Shown here in pieces: positions 49,695 through 61,931 of a stretch of DNA of 64,000 nt. The stretch lies in contig NZ_CDDF01000005.1 of NCBI RefSeq assembly GCF_000819865.1, forward strand, positions 903,421 to 967,420, written 5' to 3'. The notes under the pieces were generated by a model that was not told the origin of the DNA, ran no database searches, and was given only the letters and a program-made list of their open reading frames with translations. Numbering within the stretch: the first letter of the stretch is position 1; each line of letters opens with the position of its first letter. The DNA is from Aeromonas eucrenophila. Its GTDB lineage: Bacteria; Pseudomonadota; Gammaproteobacteria; Enterobacterales; Aeromonadaceae. The position numbers and the translations under genes are program-made.

Positions 49695-51542
49695 TCAACC
49701 GAGCAGCAGCAGCGCCAGGATCAGGACGGCGCCCATCCCCATGGAGGCTGCGTACCAGCGCAACTTGCCGGTGACAGTCCAGGCCAGTATCTGATGACCA
49801 CTGTATGCCAGTACGGCGGGCAGGTTCATCATCCAGTCCAGCGGATCCTTGCCAAGCAAGCGGGTCGCCAGCAGGTAGGGTTTGACCCAGAGCTTGTCAT
49901 ACAGCCAGTCGAAGCCCCAGGCGTTGAACCAGAGGGTGCTGAGCAGACGGCCAGGTGCGCTCTCGGCAATACTTCTTGCCAGGCGACGCTCGCCAAGGAA
50001 CAGGAAGGCGGCGAGTGCGATGCCCGCCACGGCGATGACGCCGGACAGGATCTCCAGGCTGTGACGGCCCTCTTCGATGTGATCGCCAGGGCCCGCCGGC
50101 AGCACACCCGCCAGGGGGGGCGTGATCCAGGCACCGATGGCGGTGGAGAGCACCAACAGCACCAGCAGCGGCAGCTTGTGCGCCAGGCCGTGACCGGCAT
50201 GGGCCTCGGTTTGCGGCTTGCCGTGGAAGGCGATGAAGATCAGACGGAAGGTGTAGAGGGAGGTCAGGAAGGCCCCCACCAGACCGGCCCACAGCAGGGT
50301 GTTCTGGCCACTGGCCTGCACCTGCCAGAGGATGGCGTCCTTGCTGTAGAAACCGGCGGTCACCAGCGGCAGCGCGGCCAGTGCCGAGCCCCCGACCAGG
50401 AAGCAGGCATAGACCAGCGGCAGGCTCTTGCGCAGACCCCCCATCTTGAAGATGTTCTGCTCGTGGTGGGTCGCGACGATGACGGCACCGGCGGAGAGGA
50501 ACAAGAGCGCCTTGAAGAAGGCGTGGGTCATCAGGTGGAAGATGGCCCCATCCCAGGCACCGACCCCGAGGGCCAGGAACATGTAGCCGATCTGGCTCAT
50601 GGTGGAATAGGCCAGGATCCGCTTGATGTCGGTCTGCACCAGGGCGGCAAAGCCTGCCAGCACCAGGGTGATGGCACCCACCAGCGCCACCAGATGCAGG
50701 ATCTCGGGGGCCAGCAGGAACAGACCGTGGGTACGGGCGATGAGATAGACACCGGCGGTCACCATGGTGGCCGCGTGGATCAGCGCCGAGACCGGGGTCG
50801 GACCCGCCATGGCGTCGGCAAGCCAGGTCTGCAGCGGCAGCTGGGCGGATTTACCGACGGCGCCACCGAGCAGCATCAGGCAGGCGAACGACAGGGCAGG
50901 GGAGCCCTCGGCAAACATCGCCGGAGCCCGTACCAGCAGCTCGTGGATGTTAAGGGTACCGAGTTCCCGGTACAGGACGAACAGGCCGATGGCGAGGAAG
51001 ACGTCACCGACCCGGGTCACCACGAACGCCTTGAGGGCGGCAGCCCCGTTGGCAGGATTGCGGTAGTAGAAGCCGATCAGCAGGTAGCTGCACAGGCCCA
51101 CGCCTTCCCAACCGAGATAGACGAACAGCAGGTCATCGGCCAGCACCAGGAACACCATGCTGGCGATGAACAGGTTGGTGTAGGTGAAGAAGCGCGAATA
51201 ACCCTCTTCCCCACGCATGTACCAGGAGGCGAACAGGTGGATGAAGAAACCCACCCCAGTCACCACACCCAACATGGTCAGCGACAGCCCATCCAGCGCC
51301 AGACGGAAGCTGGGGGTGAATTCACCCACCGCCATCCATTGCCACAGGGTCTGGGTGTAGACGCCACCTTCCGGCATGTTGCCGAGGAAGTCGATGCCAA
51401 CCCAGATAGTGGTCAGGGCCGACAGGCCTATGCTGCCGACGCCGATGAGCGCGGAGGTGCGCTCGCCGAAGCGGCCGATGGAGAAGGCCAGCACCAGCCA
51501 GCCCAACAGCGGGAACAGGAAAGTCAGGAATAGGAGGCTCAT
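49695..51542 (-). CDS. nuoL: NADH-quinone oxidoreductase subunit L
   Basis: The 615-residue pump subunit has about 16 spans and carries the lateral helix region at its C-terminus. [36 protein letters not shown] and [17 protein letters not shown] are typical. Its start overlaps the nuoK stop (ATGA). A 76-bp gap separates it from nuoM. Confidence 0.97.
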   Translation of the reverse strand: MSLLFLTFLFPLLGWLVLAFSIGRFGERTSALIGVGSIGLSALTTIWVGIDFLGNMPEGGVYTQTLWQWMAVGEFTPSFRLALDGLSLTMLGVVTGVGFFIHLFASWYMRGEEGYSRFFTYTNLFIASMVFLVLADDLLFVYLGWEGVGLCSYLLIGFYYRNPANGAAALKAFVVTRVGDVFLAIGLFVLYRELGTLNIHELLVRAPAMFAEGSPALSFACLMLLGGAVGKSAQLPLQTWLADAMAGPTPVSALIHAATMVTAGVYLIARTHGLFLLAPEILHLVALVGAITLVLAGFAALVQTDIKRILAYSTMSQIGYMFLALGVGAWDGAIFHLMTHAFFKALLFLSAGAVIVATHHEQNIFKMGGLRKSLPLVYACFLVGGSALAALPLVTAGFYSKDAILWQVQASGQNTLLWAGLVGAFLTSLYTFRLIFIAFHGKPQTEAHAGHGLAHKLPLLVLLVLSTAIGAWITPPLAGVLPAGPGDHIEEGRHSLEILSGVIAVAGIALAAFLFLGERRLARSIAESAPGRLLSTLWFNAWGFDWLYDKLWVKPYLLATRLLGKDPLDWMMNLPAVLAYSGHQILAWTVTGKLRWYAASMGMGAVLILALLLLG

Positions 51543-51847
51543 CCGCGCATCTCGCTCACAGTGTCCACGCTGAGGGTGTGGTAACGACGATAGAGCAGCA
51601 GTAACAGGGCCAGGCCAATGCTGGCCTCCGCTGCCGCCAGAGAAATCACCAGTATGTACATGATCTGGCCATCAGCCTGGGCCCAGCGGCTGCCAGCCAC
51701 CACGAACGCCAGTGCGGACGCATTCATCATGATTTCGATACTCATGAGGATAAACAGCAAGTTACGGCGAATTAACAGACCGCACAGGCCGATACAGAAC
51801 AGGATGGCTGCCAGCAACAAGCCGTGTTCCATGGGAATGCCACTCAT
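51539..51847 (-). CDS. nuoK: NADH-quinone oxidoreductase subunit K
   Basis: The 102-residue subunit has three spans and the buried Glu residues of the proton path ([16 protein letters not shown] and [15 protein letters not shown]). It ends VSEMRG as in E. coli. It overlaps nuoJ and nuoL by 4 bp on either side. Confidence 0.97.
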   Translation of the reverse strand: MSGIPMEHGLLLAAILFCIGLCGLLIRRNLLFILMSIEIMMNASALAFVVAGSRWAQADGQIMYILVISLAAAEASIGLALLLLLYRRYHTLSVDTVSEMRG

Positions 51848-52395
51848 TGCTGACCTCCTTCTTGAGATGGGCGCACGGGGGGTTTGGGCACGGAGAGCAC
51901 CTCTCCGTTCTTGTCCTCACGGCCCAGGTGATAGGCGGTGACCAGGCCCGCCAGCAGCAGGATGGAGGCGAGCTCCACCGCCAGCACGTAGGGGCCGAAC
52001 AGGGCGATGCCGACTTCCTTGGCACTGACGTCGGTCAGGCCGAGCACACCACCGGTGACGCCGAGGATGCCGTAGGCCAGGAAGCCGAGCAGGATGATGG
52101 AGAGCAGGGCTGGCCCGCCCCAGGTCTTGGGGGTGAGCCAGTTGCGTTCCTGATCCTGGGCCGAGCCCAGGTTCAGCATCATCACCACGAACACGAACAG
52201 CACCATGATGGCGCCGGCGTAGACGATCACCTGCAGGGCACCCGCGAAGGAGGCACCAAGGCAGAAGAAGATCATGGCCACGGCGATGAGCGAGATGATG
52301 AGATTGAGCAGCGCGTGCATCGGGTTGCTGGTGCTGATCACCCGCAGCGTGCTGTAAATGGCGACCAGGGCCGCGGCATAAAATGCCAGTTCCAT
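51844..52395 (-). CDS. nuoJ: NADH-quinone oxidoreductase subunit J
   Basis: The 183-residue subunit has five spans. The motif [22 protein letters not shown] contains the pi-bulge helix that links the quinone site to the pumps. It starts 9 bp after nuoI. Confidence 0.96.
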   Translation of the reverse strand: MELAFYAAALVAIYSTLRVISTSNPMHALLNLIISLIAVAMIFFCLGASFAGALQVIVYAGAIMVLFVFVVMMLNLGSAQDQERNWLTPKTWGGPALLSIILLGFLAYGILGVTGGVLGLTDVSAKEVGIALFGPYVLAVELASILLLAGLVTAYHLGREDKNGEVLSVPKPPVRPSQEGGQQ

Positions 52396-52404
52396 GATTG
52401 ACTC

Positions 52405-52947
52405 CTAGGGCAGCAGGCTCTTGACATCGATGGGTTTGGCTTCGTTCTCGGCATCCCCTTTCGGTTTGCCGTCGATAGCCATACCGCTCATGCGATAGAA
52501 GTTGTAGTCCGGGTACTTGCCGGGGCCGCTTATCAGCAGATCTTCCTTCTCGTACACCAGGTCCTGGCGACGATACTCACCCATCTCGAAATCCGGGGTG
52601 AGCTGGATGGCGGTGGTGGGGCAGGCTTCCTCACACAGGCCGCAGAAGATGCAACGGGAGAAGTTGATGCGGAAGAACTCCGGGTACCAGCGCCCATCAT
52701 CCCGCTCCGCTTTTTGCAGGGAGATGCAACCGACCGGACAGGCGACGGCGCACAGGTTGCATGCCACACAGCGCTCGTCGCCGTCGGGGTCGCGGGTCAA
52801 GACGATGCGACCACGGAAACGGGGCGCCGCATAGACGGCCTGCTCCGGGTAGCTCAGGGTCTCGCGGGGCCGCCAGGCATGGGAGAACACCATCCCCAGA
52901 CTGCGCAGTTGGGTGCCAACACCCTTGATGATATTAATGATTTTCAT
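52405..52947 (-). CDS. nuoI: NADH-quinone oxidoreductase subunit I
   Basis: The 180-residue peripheral subunit carries two 4Fe-4S clusters (N6a, N6b) in [15 protein letters not shown] and [12 protein letters not shown]. It passes electrons from NuoG to NuoB. It lies 7 bp after nuoH. Confidence 0.98.
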   Translation of the reverse strand: MKIINIIKGVGTQLRSLGMVFSHAWRPRETLSYPEQAVYAAPRFRGRIVLTRDPDGDERCVACNLCAVACPVGCISLQKAERDDGRWYPEFFRINFSRCIFCGLCEEACPTTAIQLTPDFEMGEYRRQDLVYEKEDLLISGPGKYPDYNFYRMSGMAIDGKPKGDAENEAKPIDVKSLLP

Positions 52948-52954
52948 AGGTGCC

Positions 52955-53923
52955 TCACTGCACGTTCATCAGCACTACGGCGCCGGTGACCAACATATTG
53001 AGAAGGGTCAACGGCAGGCAGACTTTCCAGCCAAAGGACATCACCTGGTCGAAGCGCGGGCGAGGCAGGGAAGCCCGCAGCAGGATGAAGAACACCATGA
53101 AACAGGCGGTCTTCAGGGCGAACCAGATGAAGGGCGGCAGCCAGGGGCCGTGCCAGCCACCGAAGAACAGGGTCACGATGAGGGAGGAGATCAGCACTAT
53201 GCCGATGTACTCGCCCACGAAGAACAGACCCCATTTCATGCCCGCGTACTCGATGTGATAGCCATCGGCGAGCTCCTGCTCGGCCTCCGGCTGATCGAAC
53301 GGGTGGCGGTGGGTGACGGCGACGCCGGCAAACAGGAAGGTGACGAAACCCAGGATCTGGGGTACCACGTTCCAGAGCCCTGCCTGGGCCTCGACGATCT
53401 CCCGCAGGTTGAAGCTGCCGGTCTGAATCACTATGCCCATCAGGGACAGGCCGAGGAACACCTCGTAGGAGAGGGTCTGGGCCGAGGCCCGCAGGCTGCC
53501 GAGCAGGGAGTATTTGTTGTTGCTCGACCAGCCGGCGAACAGCACGGCGTAGACCGCCAGCCCCGCGATGGCCAGGATGTAGAGCAGGCCCACGTTCAGA
53601 TCCGCCACGCCCCAGGTGGGGGTGATGGGCACCACCGCAAACGCCAGAATGAAGGCGGTAAAGGCGATGATGGGGGCCAGCACGAAGATCCGGCGATCGG
53701 CGAACGGCGGGATCCAGTCCTCCTTGAAGAACATCTTGACCATGTCGGCCGCCAGCTGCAGCAGGCCGAAGGGGCCCACCCGGTTGGGGCCGTAGCGATC
53801 CTGCCAGAGCGCCAGCAGGCGGCGCTCGATGAAGCTCATGAAGGCACCGGCCCCCACGATCCCCACCAGCACGATCAGGGCCTTGCCCACCTCCAGCAGC
53901 AGGTCAATCAGCGAATCGCTCAT
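52955..53923 (-). CDS. nuoH: NADH-quinone oxidoreductase subunit H
   Basis: The 322-residue, 8-span subunit forms much of the quinone-binding cavity. [49 protein letters not shown] and FVGEY are the conserved motifs. Its ATG overlaps the stop of the possible 19-codon ORF that follows nuoG. Confidence 0.97.
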   Translation of the reverse strand: MSDSLIDLLLEVGKALIVLVGIVGAGAFMSFIERRLLALWQDRYGPNRVGPFGLLQLAADMVKMFFKEDWIPPFADRRIFVLAPIIAFTAFILAFAVVPITPTWGVADLNVGLLYILAIAGLAVYAVLFAGWSSNNKYSLLGSLRASAQTLSYEVFLGLSLMGIVIQTGSFNLREIVEAQAGLWNVVPQILGFVTFLFAGVAVTHRHPFDQPEAEQELADGYHIEYAGMKWGLFFVGEYIGIVLISSLIVTLFFGGWHGPWLPPFIWFALKTACFMVFFILLRASLPRPRFDQVMSFGWKVCLPLTLLNMLVTGAVVLMNVQ

Positions 53924-53979
53924 CGGCTGGCCTCCTGCTGGTTGTCGCGTTGAGAAAGGGTGATCAGCACGTGGCTCAT
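53920..53979 (-). CDS. Possible 19-residue ORF between nuoG and nuoH
   Basis: An ORF of 19 codons ([19 protein letters not shown]) fills the gap between nuoG and nuoH. It overlaps both neighbours with ATGA junctions. It has a strong ribosome-binding site (AGGAGG, 7 bp away) inside the end of nuoG. The junctions at its two ends share a 23-bp imperfect direct repeat (GCTCAT...TGGCCTCCTGC...TTG on the plus strand, 56 bp apart), so the ORF may have arisen by duplication of the coupling signal. Translation is plausible; a function is not implied. Confidence 0.4.
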   Translation of the reverse strand: MSHVLITLSQRDNQQEASR

Positions 53980-56705
53980 GCTATGGCCTCCTGCAAGTTG
54001 TTCACATAGGTCTGATGCAGCGCGGTCGGCAGGCCATTGGCACCGAGCGGCAGGCCGAGCAGTCCCTTGGCCAGTGTGTCGCTCAGGCGCAGGGTCAGCC
54101 GCCAGTGGTGGCCACCCCAGGAGAAGGCAACCAGGCTGCCGGCGTTGAGGGCCAGACGGGCGGCGTCGGCCGGGTTCAGCACCAGGGTGGGCTCGCTCAT
54201 CCGTGCCTGGATGACCGGGCTACGGGCGGAGAGCTCGTCGCCACCGAACAGCTGATCGTAACTCACCACCTGCAGCGCCTCTTGGGCCTGGAAGGGAGTG
54301 GGGATGCGGTCGAACCAGCCGAGGCTGTCCTCACCCGCTTCCAGCAGACGGCGACCGGGATCCCCGGCGCGCAGGTTGCCACCCACTTCATCCTGGAACT
54401 TGTTCCAGGCGGACGGTGAGTTCCAGCCCGGCGCCCAGGCGAAGGGCACCTGTTGCAGGGGTTGGCGGGCACCGGCGTAGCCTTCCATGGAGAAGTTGAA
54501 CGGCGAGTCGGGATCTTGCGCGACCCGAGGCTCGCTCACGTTCTGATCCGCCAGCATGGAGGTGCGACCGCTGTAGCGGTGCGGTTCGCGGGCGAGCTTC
54601 ATGCCACGGATGCGCAGACCCGCGTTGGGGGCGGCTTCGCGCATGGTGGCCAGCAGCGGGGCACTGGCGGCGCAGGCCGTGCTCACCTCATCGAAGGTAT
54701 TCCAGCGCAGGGGCTTGCGGTCCAGGGCGCCTTGCAGCGCGGCCAGCCAGCGCCAGCTCTCGCGCACCTGAATGTCGGCGTCGTAGAAGGCGGGGGCATA
54801 GACCTGGAAGAAGCGCTGGGCGCGGCCTTCCATGTTCACGACTGTGCCATCACCCTCGGCGAAGCTGGCGGCGGGCAATACCAGGCCTGCCTTCTGAGCG
54901 GTGCCGGTGTCCTGGTGATCGACAACCAGCAGGTGTTGCAGGCGGTCGAGGGCGGCATCGACCCGGCTGCGAGCGGCGCGGCGATAGAGATCGTTCTCCA
55001 GGGTGATGAGCGCGAGATTGTCATCGCGCTCGATGCGTTCCAGTGCGGCTTCGAGCGGCGCGGCTGTGTCGGTCAGCATGGCCAGCCCCAGGCTGTTGAC
55101 TTCTTGTGCCACCAGCGCCAGCTCTACGGCCTGACCACGACCCTTGAGGGCGCGGGCTATGTTGCTTGCCGCCTCGAGCAGTGCCTGGGAGCGGGCACCT
55201 GAGCCTGCGATGATGAGCGGCTTCTTGGCGTTGCCAAGCAGCTCGGCCCATTGTGCGGCCAGGGCTTGCTGCTCGGGAGCCAGATCCGTCAAGGCAGGGG
55301 CCGAGCCGTCGAGCAGGTGAGCGATGGCGAAGCCGAGGCGCGCTTGATCCGCGTGAGGCGCGTGCAGGGTGCCGCTCGCCACGTCGTCCAGACGGGTGCT
55401 GTCCAGGCTGGTGATGAGCAGCGGGTAGCGCTCGTTCTGGGCCAGGGTCTGCACCGCGGCGACCTGCCACAGATCCACCTTCAGCTTGCGGGCGATCTCG
55501 CGCCCCTTGCCCTTGACCGCCTGGCGCAGGGCCAGGGCGATGCGGGCGGCAGTCTGGGTGACGTCTTCACCGAGCACCAGCACGGCGTCGGCCTCTTCCA
55601 TGTCCCGCAGGCTAGGGGTGCGTACGCCACCCTGTTGCAGGATCTGCAGCATCTTCTGCAGGCATTCCCACTCGCTTTGCTCGACGCCGCTATAGAAGTT
55701 GGCGGCGCCAACCAGCTCGCGCAGGGCGAAGTTGCTCTCCAGGGAGGCGCGTGGGGAGCCGATGCCGATGACGCCGGCGGCGGTGCGCAGGGCATCGGCG
55801 GCGCGGTTCAGGGCACCGTCCACCGTGATGGCGAGTCTGTCGTTGCCGTCATGGAGCAGGGGCTGGCGCGGACGATCGCTCAGGTTGACGTGACCGTAGC
55901 CGAAGCGGCCGCGATCACACAGGAAGTAGTGGTTCAGGGCGCCGTGGTAGCGGTTCTCGATGCGGCGCAGCTCGCCGTAACGCTCACCCGGGCTGATGTT
56001 GCAGCCGACCGAACACCCTTGGCAGATGCTGGGGGCGAACTGCATGTCCCACTTGCGGTTGTAGCGCTCGGAGTGGGTCTTGTCGGTGAACACGCCGGTG
56101 GGGCAGACCTCCACCAGGTTGCCGGAGAACTCGCTCTCCAGGGTACCGTCTTCGACCCGGCCGAAATAGACGTTGTCGTGGGCGCCATAGACACCGAGAT
56201 CCTCGCCGCCAGCGTAATCCTTGTAGTAACGGACACAGCGATAGCAGGCGATGCAACGGTTCATCTCGTGATTGATGAAGGGGCCCAGATCCTGATTCTG
56301 GTGGGTGCGCTTGGTGAAGCGGTAGCGACGGCTGTTGTGGCCGGTCATCACCGTCATGTCTTGCAGGTGGCAGGCTCCCCCCTCTTCACACACCGGGCAG
56401 TCGTGGGGGTGGTTGGTCATCTGCCACTCCACCACCGTCTTGCGGAACTCTTTCGCCTCTTCATCCTCGATGGAGATATAGCTGCCATCGGTGGAGGGGG
56501 TCATGCAGGACATGACCAGGCGGCCGCGCTTGTCGTCGGCATTCTGATATTGCTTGACCGCACACTGGCGGCAGGCGCCGACGCTACCGAGCGCCGGATG
56601 CCAGCAAAAATAGGGGACGTCAAGCCCTAAGGACAGACAGGCTTGCAGCAGATTGTCTGCCCCGTCTACCTCGTACTCTTTACCGTCTACATGAATGGTG
56701 GCCAT
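53976..56705 (-). CDS. nuoG: NADH-quinone oxidoreductase subunit G
   Basis: The 909-residue peripheral subunit has a [2Fe-2S] ferredoxin domain ([15 protein letters not shown]), then [15 protein letters not shown] with a His ligand. [17 protein letters not shown] and a CxxCxxxC motif (CQGCSVGC) lead to a molybdopterin-oxidoreductase-like C-terminal half. Its length matches E. coli NuoG (908). Confidence 0.97.
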   Translation of the reverse strand: MATIHVDGKEYEVDGADNLLQACLSLGLDVPYFCWHPALGSVGACRQCAVKQYQNADDKRGRLVMSCMTPSTDGSYISIEDEEAKEFRKTVVEWQMTNHPHDCPVCEEGGACHLQDMTVMTGHNSRRYRFTKRTHQNQDLGPFINHEMNRCIACYRCVRYYKDYAGGEDLGVYGAHDNVYFGRVEDGTLESEFSGNLVEVCPTGVFTDKTHSERYNRKWDMQFAPSICQGCSVGCNISPGERYGELRRIENRYHGALNHYFLCDRGRFGYGHVNLSDRPRQPLLHDGNDRLAITVDGALNRAADALRTAAGVIGIGSPRASLESNFALRELVGAANFYSGVEQSEWECLQKMLQILQQGGVRTPSLRDMEEADAVLVLGEDVTQTAARIALALRQAVKGKGREIARKLKVDLWQVAAVQTLAQNERYPLLITSLDSTRLDDVASGTLHAPHADQARLGFAIAHLLDGSAPALTDLAPEQQALAAQWAELLGNAKKPLIIAGSGARSQALLEAASNIARALKGRGQAVELALVAQEVNSLGLAMLTDTAAPLEAALERIERDDNLALITLENDLYRRAARSRVDAALDRLQHLLVVDHQDTGTAQKAGLVLPAASFAEGDGTVVNMEGRAQRFFQVYAPAFYDADIQVRESWRWLAALQGALDRKPLRWNTFDEVSTACAASAPLLATMREAAPNAGLRIRGMKLAREPHRYSGRTSMLADQNVSEPRVAQDPDSPFNFSMEGYAGARQPLQQVPFAWAPGWNSPSAWNKFQDEVGGNLRAGDPGRRLLEAGEDSLGWFDRIPTPFQAQEALQVVSYDQLFGGDELSARSPVIQARMSEPTLVLNPADAARLALNAGSLVAFSWGGHHWRLTLRLSDTLAKGLLGLPLGANGLPTALHQTYVNNLQEAIA

Positions 56706-56785
56706 ACAACTTCCCTGACTTCAATTAGATAAAATCTTTGGCTCGCGCTAGTTCAGAGGACCAGCTGCGGACGCGCAGTCGCGTC

Positions 56786-58153
56786 TTACCAGCGTTCGCC
56801 CAGCAGGTTGGGCTGGATCCCTTTGAGCAGCTTGCGATTGTCCTGCGGTGCCTTGATCCCGGCCTCGAACTCGGCGCGGAAATACTTCATGGCACTGCCA
56901 AGGGGCTCGACGGCGCCAGGGGCATGGGCGCAGAAGGTCTTGCCTGGGCCGAGGAAATTGACCAGCTGTTCCAGCGTGGCCAGATCACCCTGCTGACCCT
57001 CGCCACGCTCCAGCGCGCGCAGCAGCTTGACGCTCCAGGGCAGGCCGTCGCGGCAGGGGGTGCACCAGCCGCAGGATTCGCGGGCGAAGAACTCTTCCAT
57101 GTTGCGCAAGAGCCCCACCATGTTGATGCTGTCATCCACCGCCATGGCCAGGCCGGTGCCCATGCGGGTGCCGACCTTGCCGATGCCGCCGGCATACATC
57201 TGGGCATCCAGGTGCTCGGGCAGCAGGAAGCCGGTGCCGGCACCGCCCGGTTGCCAGGCTTTCAGGCGATAGCCGGGCTTCATGCCACCGGCGTAGTCTT
57301 CAAACAACTCGCGGGCGGTGATGCCGAAGGGCAGCTCCCAGACCCCGGGGTTGTTGACCCGTCCGGAGAAGCCCATCAGCTTGGTGCCGTGATCTTCCGA
57401 GCCCGGCAGCGCCAATCCCTTGTACCACTCGACGCCGTTGCCGATGATGGCGGGCACGTTGCACAGGGTCTCGACGTTGTTGACGCAGGTCGGCTTGCCC
57501 CAGACGCCGGAGACGGCGGGGAAGGGGGGCTTGGCGCGCGGGTTGGCGCGGCGCCCTTCCAGGGAGTTGATGAGTGCCGTCTCTTCGCCGCAGATGTAAC
57601 GCCCGGCGCCAGTGTGAACGAACAGCTCAAAATCAAAGCCCGAACCCAGGATGTTCTTGCCGAGCAGGCCGGCGGCCTTGGCCTCTTCCACCGCACGGCG
57701 CAGGTTGATGGCGGCATCGACGTATTCACCGCGCAGGAAGATGTAGCCGCGATAGGCCTTGAGGGCCTTGGCGGAGATGATCATCCCCTCGATCAGCAGA
57801 TGGGGCAGTTGCTCCATCAGCAGCCGATCCTTCCAGGTGTTCGGCTCCATCTCGTCGGCGTTGCAGAGCAGGTAACGGATGTTCATGCTCTCGTCTTTGG
57901 GCATCAGGCCCCACTTCACACCGGTGGAGAAGCCGGCGCCGCCGCGGCCCTTGAGGCCGGCGTCCTTGACGGTGCCGACGATCTCGTCAGGGCTCATCTG
58001 GCCTAGTGCCTTGCGGGCGGCGTCATAACCCTGCTTGGACTGGTATTCGTCCAGCCAGACCGGCTGGCCGTCGTCCCGCAGCCGCCAGGTGAGCGGATGA
58101 GTCTCGGCCGCACGGGCGGTGCGGTTGGCGGTGCCAAAGGATGCAAGACTCAT
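56786..58153 (-). CDS. nuoF: NADH-quinone oxidoreductase subunit F
   Basis: The 455-residue subunit binds NADH and FMN ([38 protein letters not shown]) and a 4Fe-4S cluster ([12 protein letters not shown] with a distant Cys in TFCAHAPG). Its ATG overlaps the nuoE stop (ATGA); the longer frame to 58243 lies within nuoE. Confidence 0.98.
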   Translation of the reverse strand: MSLASFGTANRTARAAETHPLTWRLRDDGQPVWLDEYQSKQGYDAARKALGQMSPDEIVGTVKDAGLKGRGGAGFSTGVKWGLMPKDESMNIRYLLCNADEMEPNTWKDRLLMEQLPHLLIEGMIISAKALKAYRGYIFLRGEYVDAAINLRRAVEEAKAAGLLGKNILGSGFDFELFVHTGAGRYICGEETALINSLEGRRANPRAKPPFPAVSGVWGKPTCVNNVETLCNVPAIIGNGVEWYKGLALPGSEDHGTKLMGFSGRVNNPGVWELPFGITARELFEDYAGGMKPGYRLKAWQPGGAGTGFLLPEHLDAQMYAGGIGKVGTRMGTGLAMAVDDSINMVGLLRNMEEFFARESCGWCTPCRDGLPWSVKLLRALERGEGQQGDLATLEQLVNFLGPGKTFCAHAPGAVEPLGSAMKYFRAEFEAGIKAPQDNRKLLKGIQPNLLGERW

Positions 58154-58692
58154 GGGTAGGCCTCCAGGGTCTTGAGCAGGCCGACGGCATCGAGCCCACC
58201 GTAGGTGTCGTCGTCGATCATCAGCGCCGGCCCCTTGTCGCAATTGCCGAGGCAGCAGACCGGCAGCAGGGTGAAGCGGCCGTCGGCCGAGGTCTGGCCG
58301 GGAGCCAGATCCATGACCTCTTTCAGGCCGGCCAACAACTGCTCGTGACCGTTGATGTAGCAGACCATGCTGTCACAGACGCGAATGATGTGACGACCCA
58401 CCGGTTGGCGGAAGATCTGGCTATAGAAAGTAGCGACCCCTTCCACGTCGCTGGCGGGAATGCCGAGCTCGGCGGCGATGGCATGGATGGCACCGTCCGG
58501 TACCCAGCCGCGGGCCTGCTGCACTATCTTGAGCGCTTCGATGCTGGCGGCACGGGGGTCTTCGTAGTGGTGTATCTCATGCCCGATGGCGTCGCGTTCT
58601 GCCTGGCTCAGGACGAAACCGTCTCCCTTGCCCTGGCATCCGCCTTGTCCCGCTGGGGACGCTGTATTTTGGCACTGACATTGCTGGCTCAT
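58150..58692 (-). CDS. nuoE: NADH-quinone oxidoreductase subunit E
   Basis: The 180-residue thioredoxin-like subunit binds the [2Fe-2S] cluster N1a through CDSMVC and [12 protein letters not shown]. The N-terminus is Cys- and Gln-rich ([10 protein letters not shown]), which is unusual and probably unstructured. It lies 64 bp after nuoCD. Confidence 0.97.
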   Translation of the reverse strand: MSQQCQCQNTASPAGQGGCQGKGDGFVLSQAERDAIGHEIHHYEDPRAASIEALKIVQQARGWVPDGAIHAIAAELGIPASDVEGVATFYSQIFRQPVGRHIIRVCDSMVCYINGHEQLLAGLKEVMDLAPGQTSADGRFTLLPVCCLGNCDKGPALMIDDDTYGGLDAVGLLKTLEAYP

Positions 58693-58756
58693 GACTTGAC
58701 CTTCTGTCGCTTATTCTTCTTGTCCCGTTGCGTTCTGGTGTGAGCGCTGCGGGGAC

Positions 58757-60562
58757 TTAACGATCCACATCCGACATAACGAAATCGATACTGCCCAGGT
58801 AGACGATGAGATCCGACACCATCTGGCCGCGGATCACCGAGGGGATCTGCTGCAGGTGAGCGAAGCTCGGGGTGCGGATCCGGGTCCGGTAGCTCATGGT
58901 GGAGCCGTCGCTGGTCAGGTAGTAACTGTTTATCCCCTTGCTCGCCTCTATCATCTGGAAGGACTCGGCGGCCGGCATCACCGGGCCCCAGGACACTTGC
59001 AGGAAGTGGGTGATCAGGGTTTCGATGTCTTGCAGGGTGCGCTCTTTGGGCGGCGGCGTGGTGAGCGGGTGATCCGCTTTGAACGGCCCCTCCGGCATGT
59101 TCTTCACGCACTGCTCTATGATGCGCAGGCTCTGGCGAATTTCCTCGAAACGCACCATGGCTCTGTCGTAGGCATCGCCGTTGGCACCCACCGGCACCTC
59201 GAACTCGAACTGATCGTAGCCGGAGTAGGGACGCCATTTGCGCACGTCGAAGTTGAGGCCGGTAGCGCGCAGGCCACCGCCCGTGGTGCCCCAGGCCAGC
59301 GCCTGCTCGGTGTTGTAGGCGGCGACGCCGATGCTGCGGCCGCGCAAGATGCTGTTGCGCATGGCGGCTTTTTCATAATCCATCAGCCGCTTGGGCAGCC
59401 AGTCCAGCAGGTTCTCCTGGATGAGGCGAGCCCAACCCACCGGCAGATCGTGGGCCACCCCGCCGATGCGGAACCAGGCCGGGTGCATGCGTGCGCCCGT
59501 GATGGCTTCGATGATGGTGTAGATCTTCTGGCGGTCGGTAAAGGTGAAGAACACGGGGGTCATGGCGCCCACGTCCTGGATGTAGGTACCGATGAACAAC
59601 AGATGGCTCTGGATGCGGAACAGCTCCGACATCAGCACCCGGATCATGTCGACCCGTTGCGGCACCTTGATCCCAGCCAGCTTCTCGACCGCCAGCACGT
59701 AAGGCATGTTGTTGAGCGAACCGCCCAGGTACTCGACCCGATCGGTGTAGGGGATGTAGCTGTGCCAGGACTGGCGCTCACCCATCTTTTCGGCGCCGCG
59801 GTGGTGATAGCCGATGTCGGGGACGCAGTTGCGGATCTCCTCACCATCGAGCTGCAGCACCAGGCGGAAGGCGCCGTGGGCGGACGGGTGGTTGGGCCCC
59901 AAGTTCAAGAACATGTAGTCCTCGTTCTCGTTGCCACGGCTCATGCCCCACTCTTCGGGTTTGAACAGCAGGTTGTCCTGCTCTTGATCCTGCTTGACCG
60001 CATCGAGCATGAAGGGATCGAATTCGGTGGCGCGCGCCGGGTAGTCCTTGCGCAGCGGGTGACCCTGCCAGCTCTTGGGCATCATGATGCGGGTCAGATG
60101 GGGGTGGCCATCGAAGGTGATCCCCATCAGATCCCAGACTTCACGCTCGTACCAGTTGGCGTTGGGGAAGTGTTTGCTGATGGTTGGCAGATTCAGATCG
60201 CTCTCTTTGAGCGGCACCTTCAGCATCACATCGGCGTTACGGTCGATGGAGATAAGGTGATAGAAGACGGTGAAGTCGCTCTCGGGCAGGCCGTGGCGAT
60301 GGCTGCGCATCCGCTCGTCGGTGGCGCTGAGATCGAACAGCATCACGAAGGGGGAAGGAAGCTTGCGCAAGAAGCCGATCACGTCAAGCAGCAGCTCGCG
60401 GGAGAGCCAGATGACCGGTACGCCGGTGCGGGTGCTCTGGACGGTGAAGCGCTCGGCACCGAAGTGGGCAAACAGCTCGCCGACCACTTGGGCATCAGCG
60501 TGATCAGAAGGCTGCCACTGGGACATGGTGTAGTTACTGGGGAATTCTCGAGTCAGTTTCAT
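58757..60562 (-). CDS. nuoCD: NADH-quinone oxidoreductase fused subunits C and D
   Basis: The 601-residue fusion has the C domain (about 1-185, [19 protein letters not shown]) and the D domain, which forms the quinone site with NuoB ([41 protein letters not shown]). The fusion is typical of gammaproteobacteria. It starts 2 bp after the nuoB stop. Confidence 0.98.
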   Translation of the reverse strand: MKLTREFPSNYTMSQWQPSDHADAQVVGELFAHFGAERFTVQSTRTGVPVIWLSRELLLDVIGFLRKLPSPFVMLFDLSATDERMRSHRHGLPESDFTVFYHLISIDRNADVMLKVPLKESDLNLPTISKHFPNANWYEREVWDLMGITFDGHPHLTRIMMPKSWQGHPLRKDYPARATEFDPFMLDAVKQDQEQDNLLFKPEEWGMSRGNENEDYMFLNLGPNHPSAHGAFRLVLQLDGEEIRNCVPDIGYHHRGAEKMGERQSWHSYIPYTDRVEYLGGSLNNMPYVLAVEKLAGIKVPQRVDMIRVLMSELFRIQSHLLFIGTYIQDVGAMTPVFFTFTDRQKIYTIIEAITGARMHPAWFRIGGVAHDLPVGWARLIQENLLDWLPKRLMDYEKAAMRNSILRGRSIGVAAYNTEQALAWGTTGGGLRATGLNFDVRKWRPYSGYDQFEFEVPVGANGDAYDRAMVRFEEIRQSLRIIEQCVKNMPEGPFKADHPLTTPPPKERTLQDIETLITHFLQVSWGPVMPAAESFQMIEASKGINSYYLTSDGSTMSYRTRIRTPSFAHLQQIPSVIRGQMVSDLIVYLGSIDFVMSDVDR

Positions 60563-60564
60563 GA

Positions 60565-61239
60565 TCAGATCTCATCCGGCGTGCGCAGGTTGGTGACGTT
60601 GATCCGTTCGCCGCGCTTGCGTTCCTTCTCGGCCTGCATCTGCGGGCGGTAAATCCCCTGATCGCCGACCACCCAGGAGAGGGGGCGACGTTCCTTGCCG
60701 ATGGAGTCCTGCAGCAGCATCAGCGCCTGCAAGAAGGCCTCGGGACGGGGCGGGCAGCCGGGAATGTAGACGTCGACCGGCAGGAACTTGTCCACGCCCT
60801 GCACCACGGAATAGATGTCGTACATGCCACCGGAGTTGGCACAAGCACCCATGGAGATGACCCACTTGGGTTCGAGCAACTGCTCATACAGGCGCTGGAT
60901 GACGGGGGCCATCTTGATGAAGGGGGTCCCTGCGATCACCATGAAGTCCGCCTGACGTGGCGAGGCCCGGATGACTTCGGCGCCGAAACGGGCGACGTCA
61001 TGGGGGGAGGTGAAGGCGGTACACATCTCCACATAGCAGCAGGAGATGCCGAAGTTATAGGGCCAGAGGGAGTTCTTGCGGCCCCAGTTGACTGTGTCTT
61101 GCAACACCTCTTCGAGACGCCCGATCATGATGCCGCGGGAGGCCTCTTGGGCCAGGGGATCCTCGACGGTTTGGCGCTGTTCCTGCGGGTAGCGCTCAAC
61201 GGGCGCATCCGGGTCAATCCGGGTCAGGGTGTACTTCAT
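60565..61239 (-). CDS. nuoB: NADH-quinone oxidoreductase subunit B
   Basis: The 224-residue subunit carries cluster N2, the final cluster before quinone. Its ligands are the tandem Cys of GISCCYVEM with Cys in GACANSGG and GCPPRPE. It lies between nuoA and nuoCD. Confidence 0.98.
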   Translation of the reverse strand: MKYTLTRIDPDAPVERYPQEQRQTVEDPLAQEASRGIMIGRLEEVLQDTVNWGRKNSLWPYNFGISCCYVEMCTAFTSPHDVARFGAEVIRASPRQADFMVIAGTPFIKMAPVIQRLYEQLLEPKWVISMGACANSGGMYDIYSVVQGVDKFLPVDVYIPGCPPRPEAFLQALMLLQDSIGKERRPLSWVVGDQGIYRPQMQAEKERKRGERINVTNLRTPDEI

Positions 61240-61268
61240 GGTGCAACCTCAAAGGGAGTATCAGTAAT

Positions 61269-61673
61269 TCAGTCTGGCTTCTTGTCAGTCAGAACAGGTT
61301 TCTTCGGTGCCCAGTCGAGTGCACCGATACGCCACAGGTAGATGAGGCCTACCAGCAGCAGAGAGATAAAGATGGCGGCTTCAATAAAACCGACCCAGCC
61401 ACTTTCCCGAACGGAAACGGACCAGGCGAAGAGGTAGAGTGCCTCGACGTCGAAGATGACGAAGAACATGGCAACCAGGTAAAACTTGGCGGAGAAACGC
61501 AGCCGGGCATTACCGACTGAGTCGATGCCGGATTCGAAAGGCTTATTTTTGGCTCGGCCGTAAGCTCGCCCCCCCAACAAAGACGCCAGGCCGATCATGG
61601 TCAGGCAGATACAGATGGCCCCAACGACATAGACAGCAAAAGCCCAATGCTGGACAGCAATATCAGCAAACAT
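61269..61673 (-). CDS. nuoA: NADH-quinone oxidoreductase subunit A
   Basis: The 134-residue subunit has three spans and the conserved loop [41 protein letters not shown], including the ESG motif near the quinone cavity. It is the first gene of the nuo operon. AGGAG-type spacing precedes the ATG. Confidence 0.97.
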   Translation of the reverse strand: MFADIAVQHWAFAVYVVGAICICLTMIGLASLLGGRAYGRAKNKPFESGIDSVGNARLRFSAKFYLVAMFFVIFDVEALYLFAWSVSVRESGWVGFIEAAIFISLLLVGLIYLWRIGALDWAPKKPVLTDKKPD

Positions 61674-61724
61674 AGGAGTGTTCCCTAACCGAATTAATCA
61701 CGTGAGTTAACAAGGGTGTTACGT

Positions 61725-61730
61725 ATTATG
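61725..61730 (-). promoter_or_regulatory. Possible nuo -10 element
   Basis: CATAAT on the minus strand lies 52 bp before the nuoA ATG. A convincing -35 is not visible. Confidence 0.3.
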
Positions 61731-61825
61731 CCATGGAGATGTTGATTCACATGTCATTTCAAAGGATTAATTATTAATCGCGGGGAAGAAAATCGGTTTT
61801 TGCTAGCGAGGTCAAGGTTCCTATT

Positions 61826-61840
61826 TGAGAATCATTTTCA
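61826..61840. promoter_or_regulatory. Fur-box-like site upstream of nuoA
   Basis: TGAGAATCATTTTCA matches the Fur 7-1-7 motif TGATAATNATTATCA at 12 of 14 defined positions. It is about 150 bp upstream of nuoA in a 258-bp gap and beyond the 3' end of motB. The nuo operon encodes an iron-rich complex, so iron control is possible. The distance from the only visible -10 makes it uncertain. Confidence 0.5.
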
Positions 61841-61903
61841 ATCGCTTTTACGATGCAGGATAAATCACTGGATCGTTGGAAAAATAAACTAATCGAAAAG
61901 ATG

Positions 61904-61924
61904 AAAAACCCCGCGTGGCGGGGT
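61904..61924 (-). terminator. Terminator after the motAB pair
   Basis: On the minus strand ACCCCGC-CAC-GCGGGGT is followed by TTTTC, 7 bp past the motB stop. Confidence 0.85.
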
Positions 61925-61931
61925 CTTGTTA

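Noticed and set aside
49671..51533. 620-codon plus-strand frame opposite nuoL
   Set aside because: It is rich in Gln, His and Gly as antisense of membrane genes usually is; nuoL on the other strand is certain.
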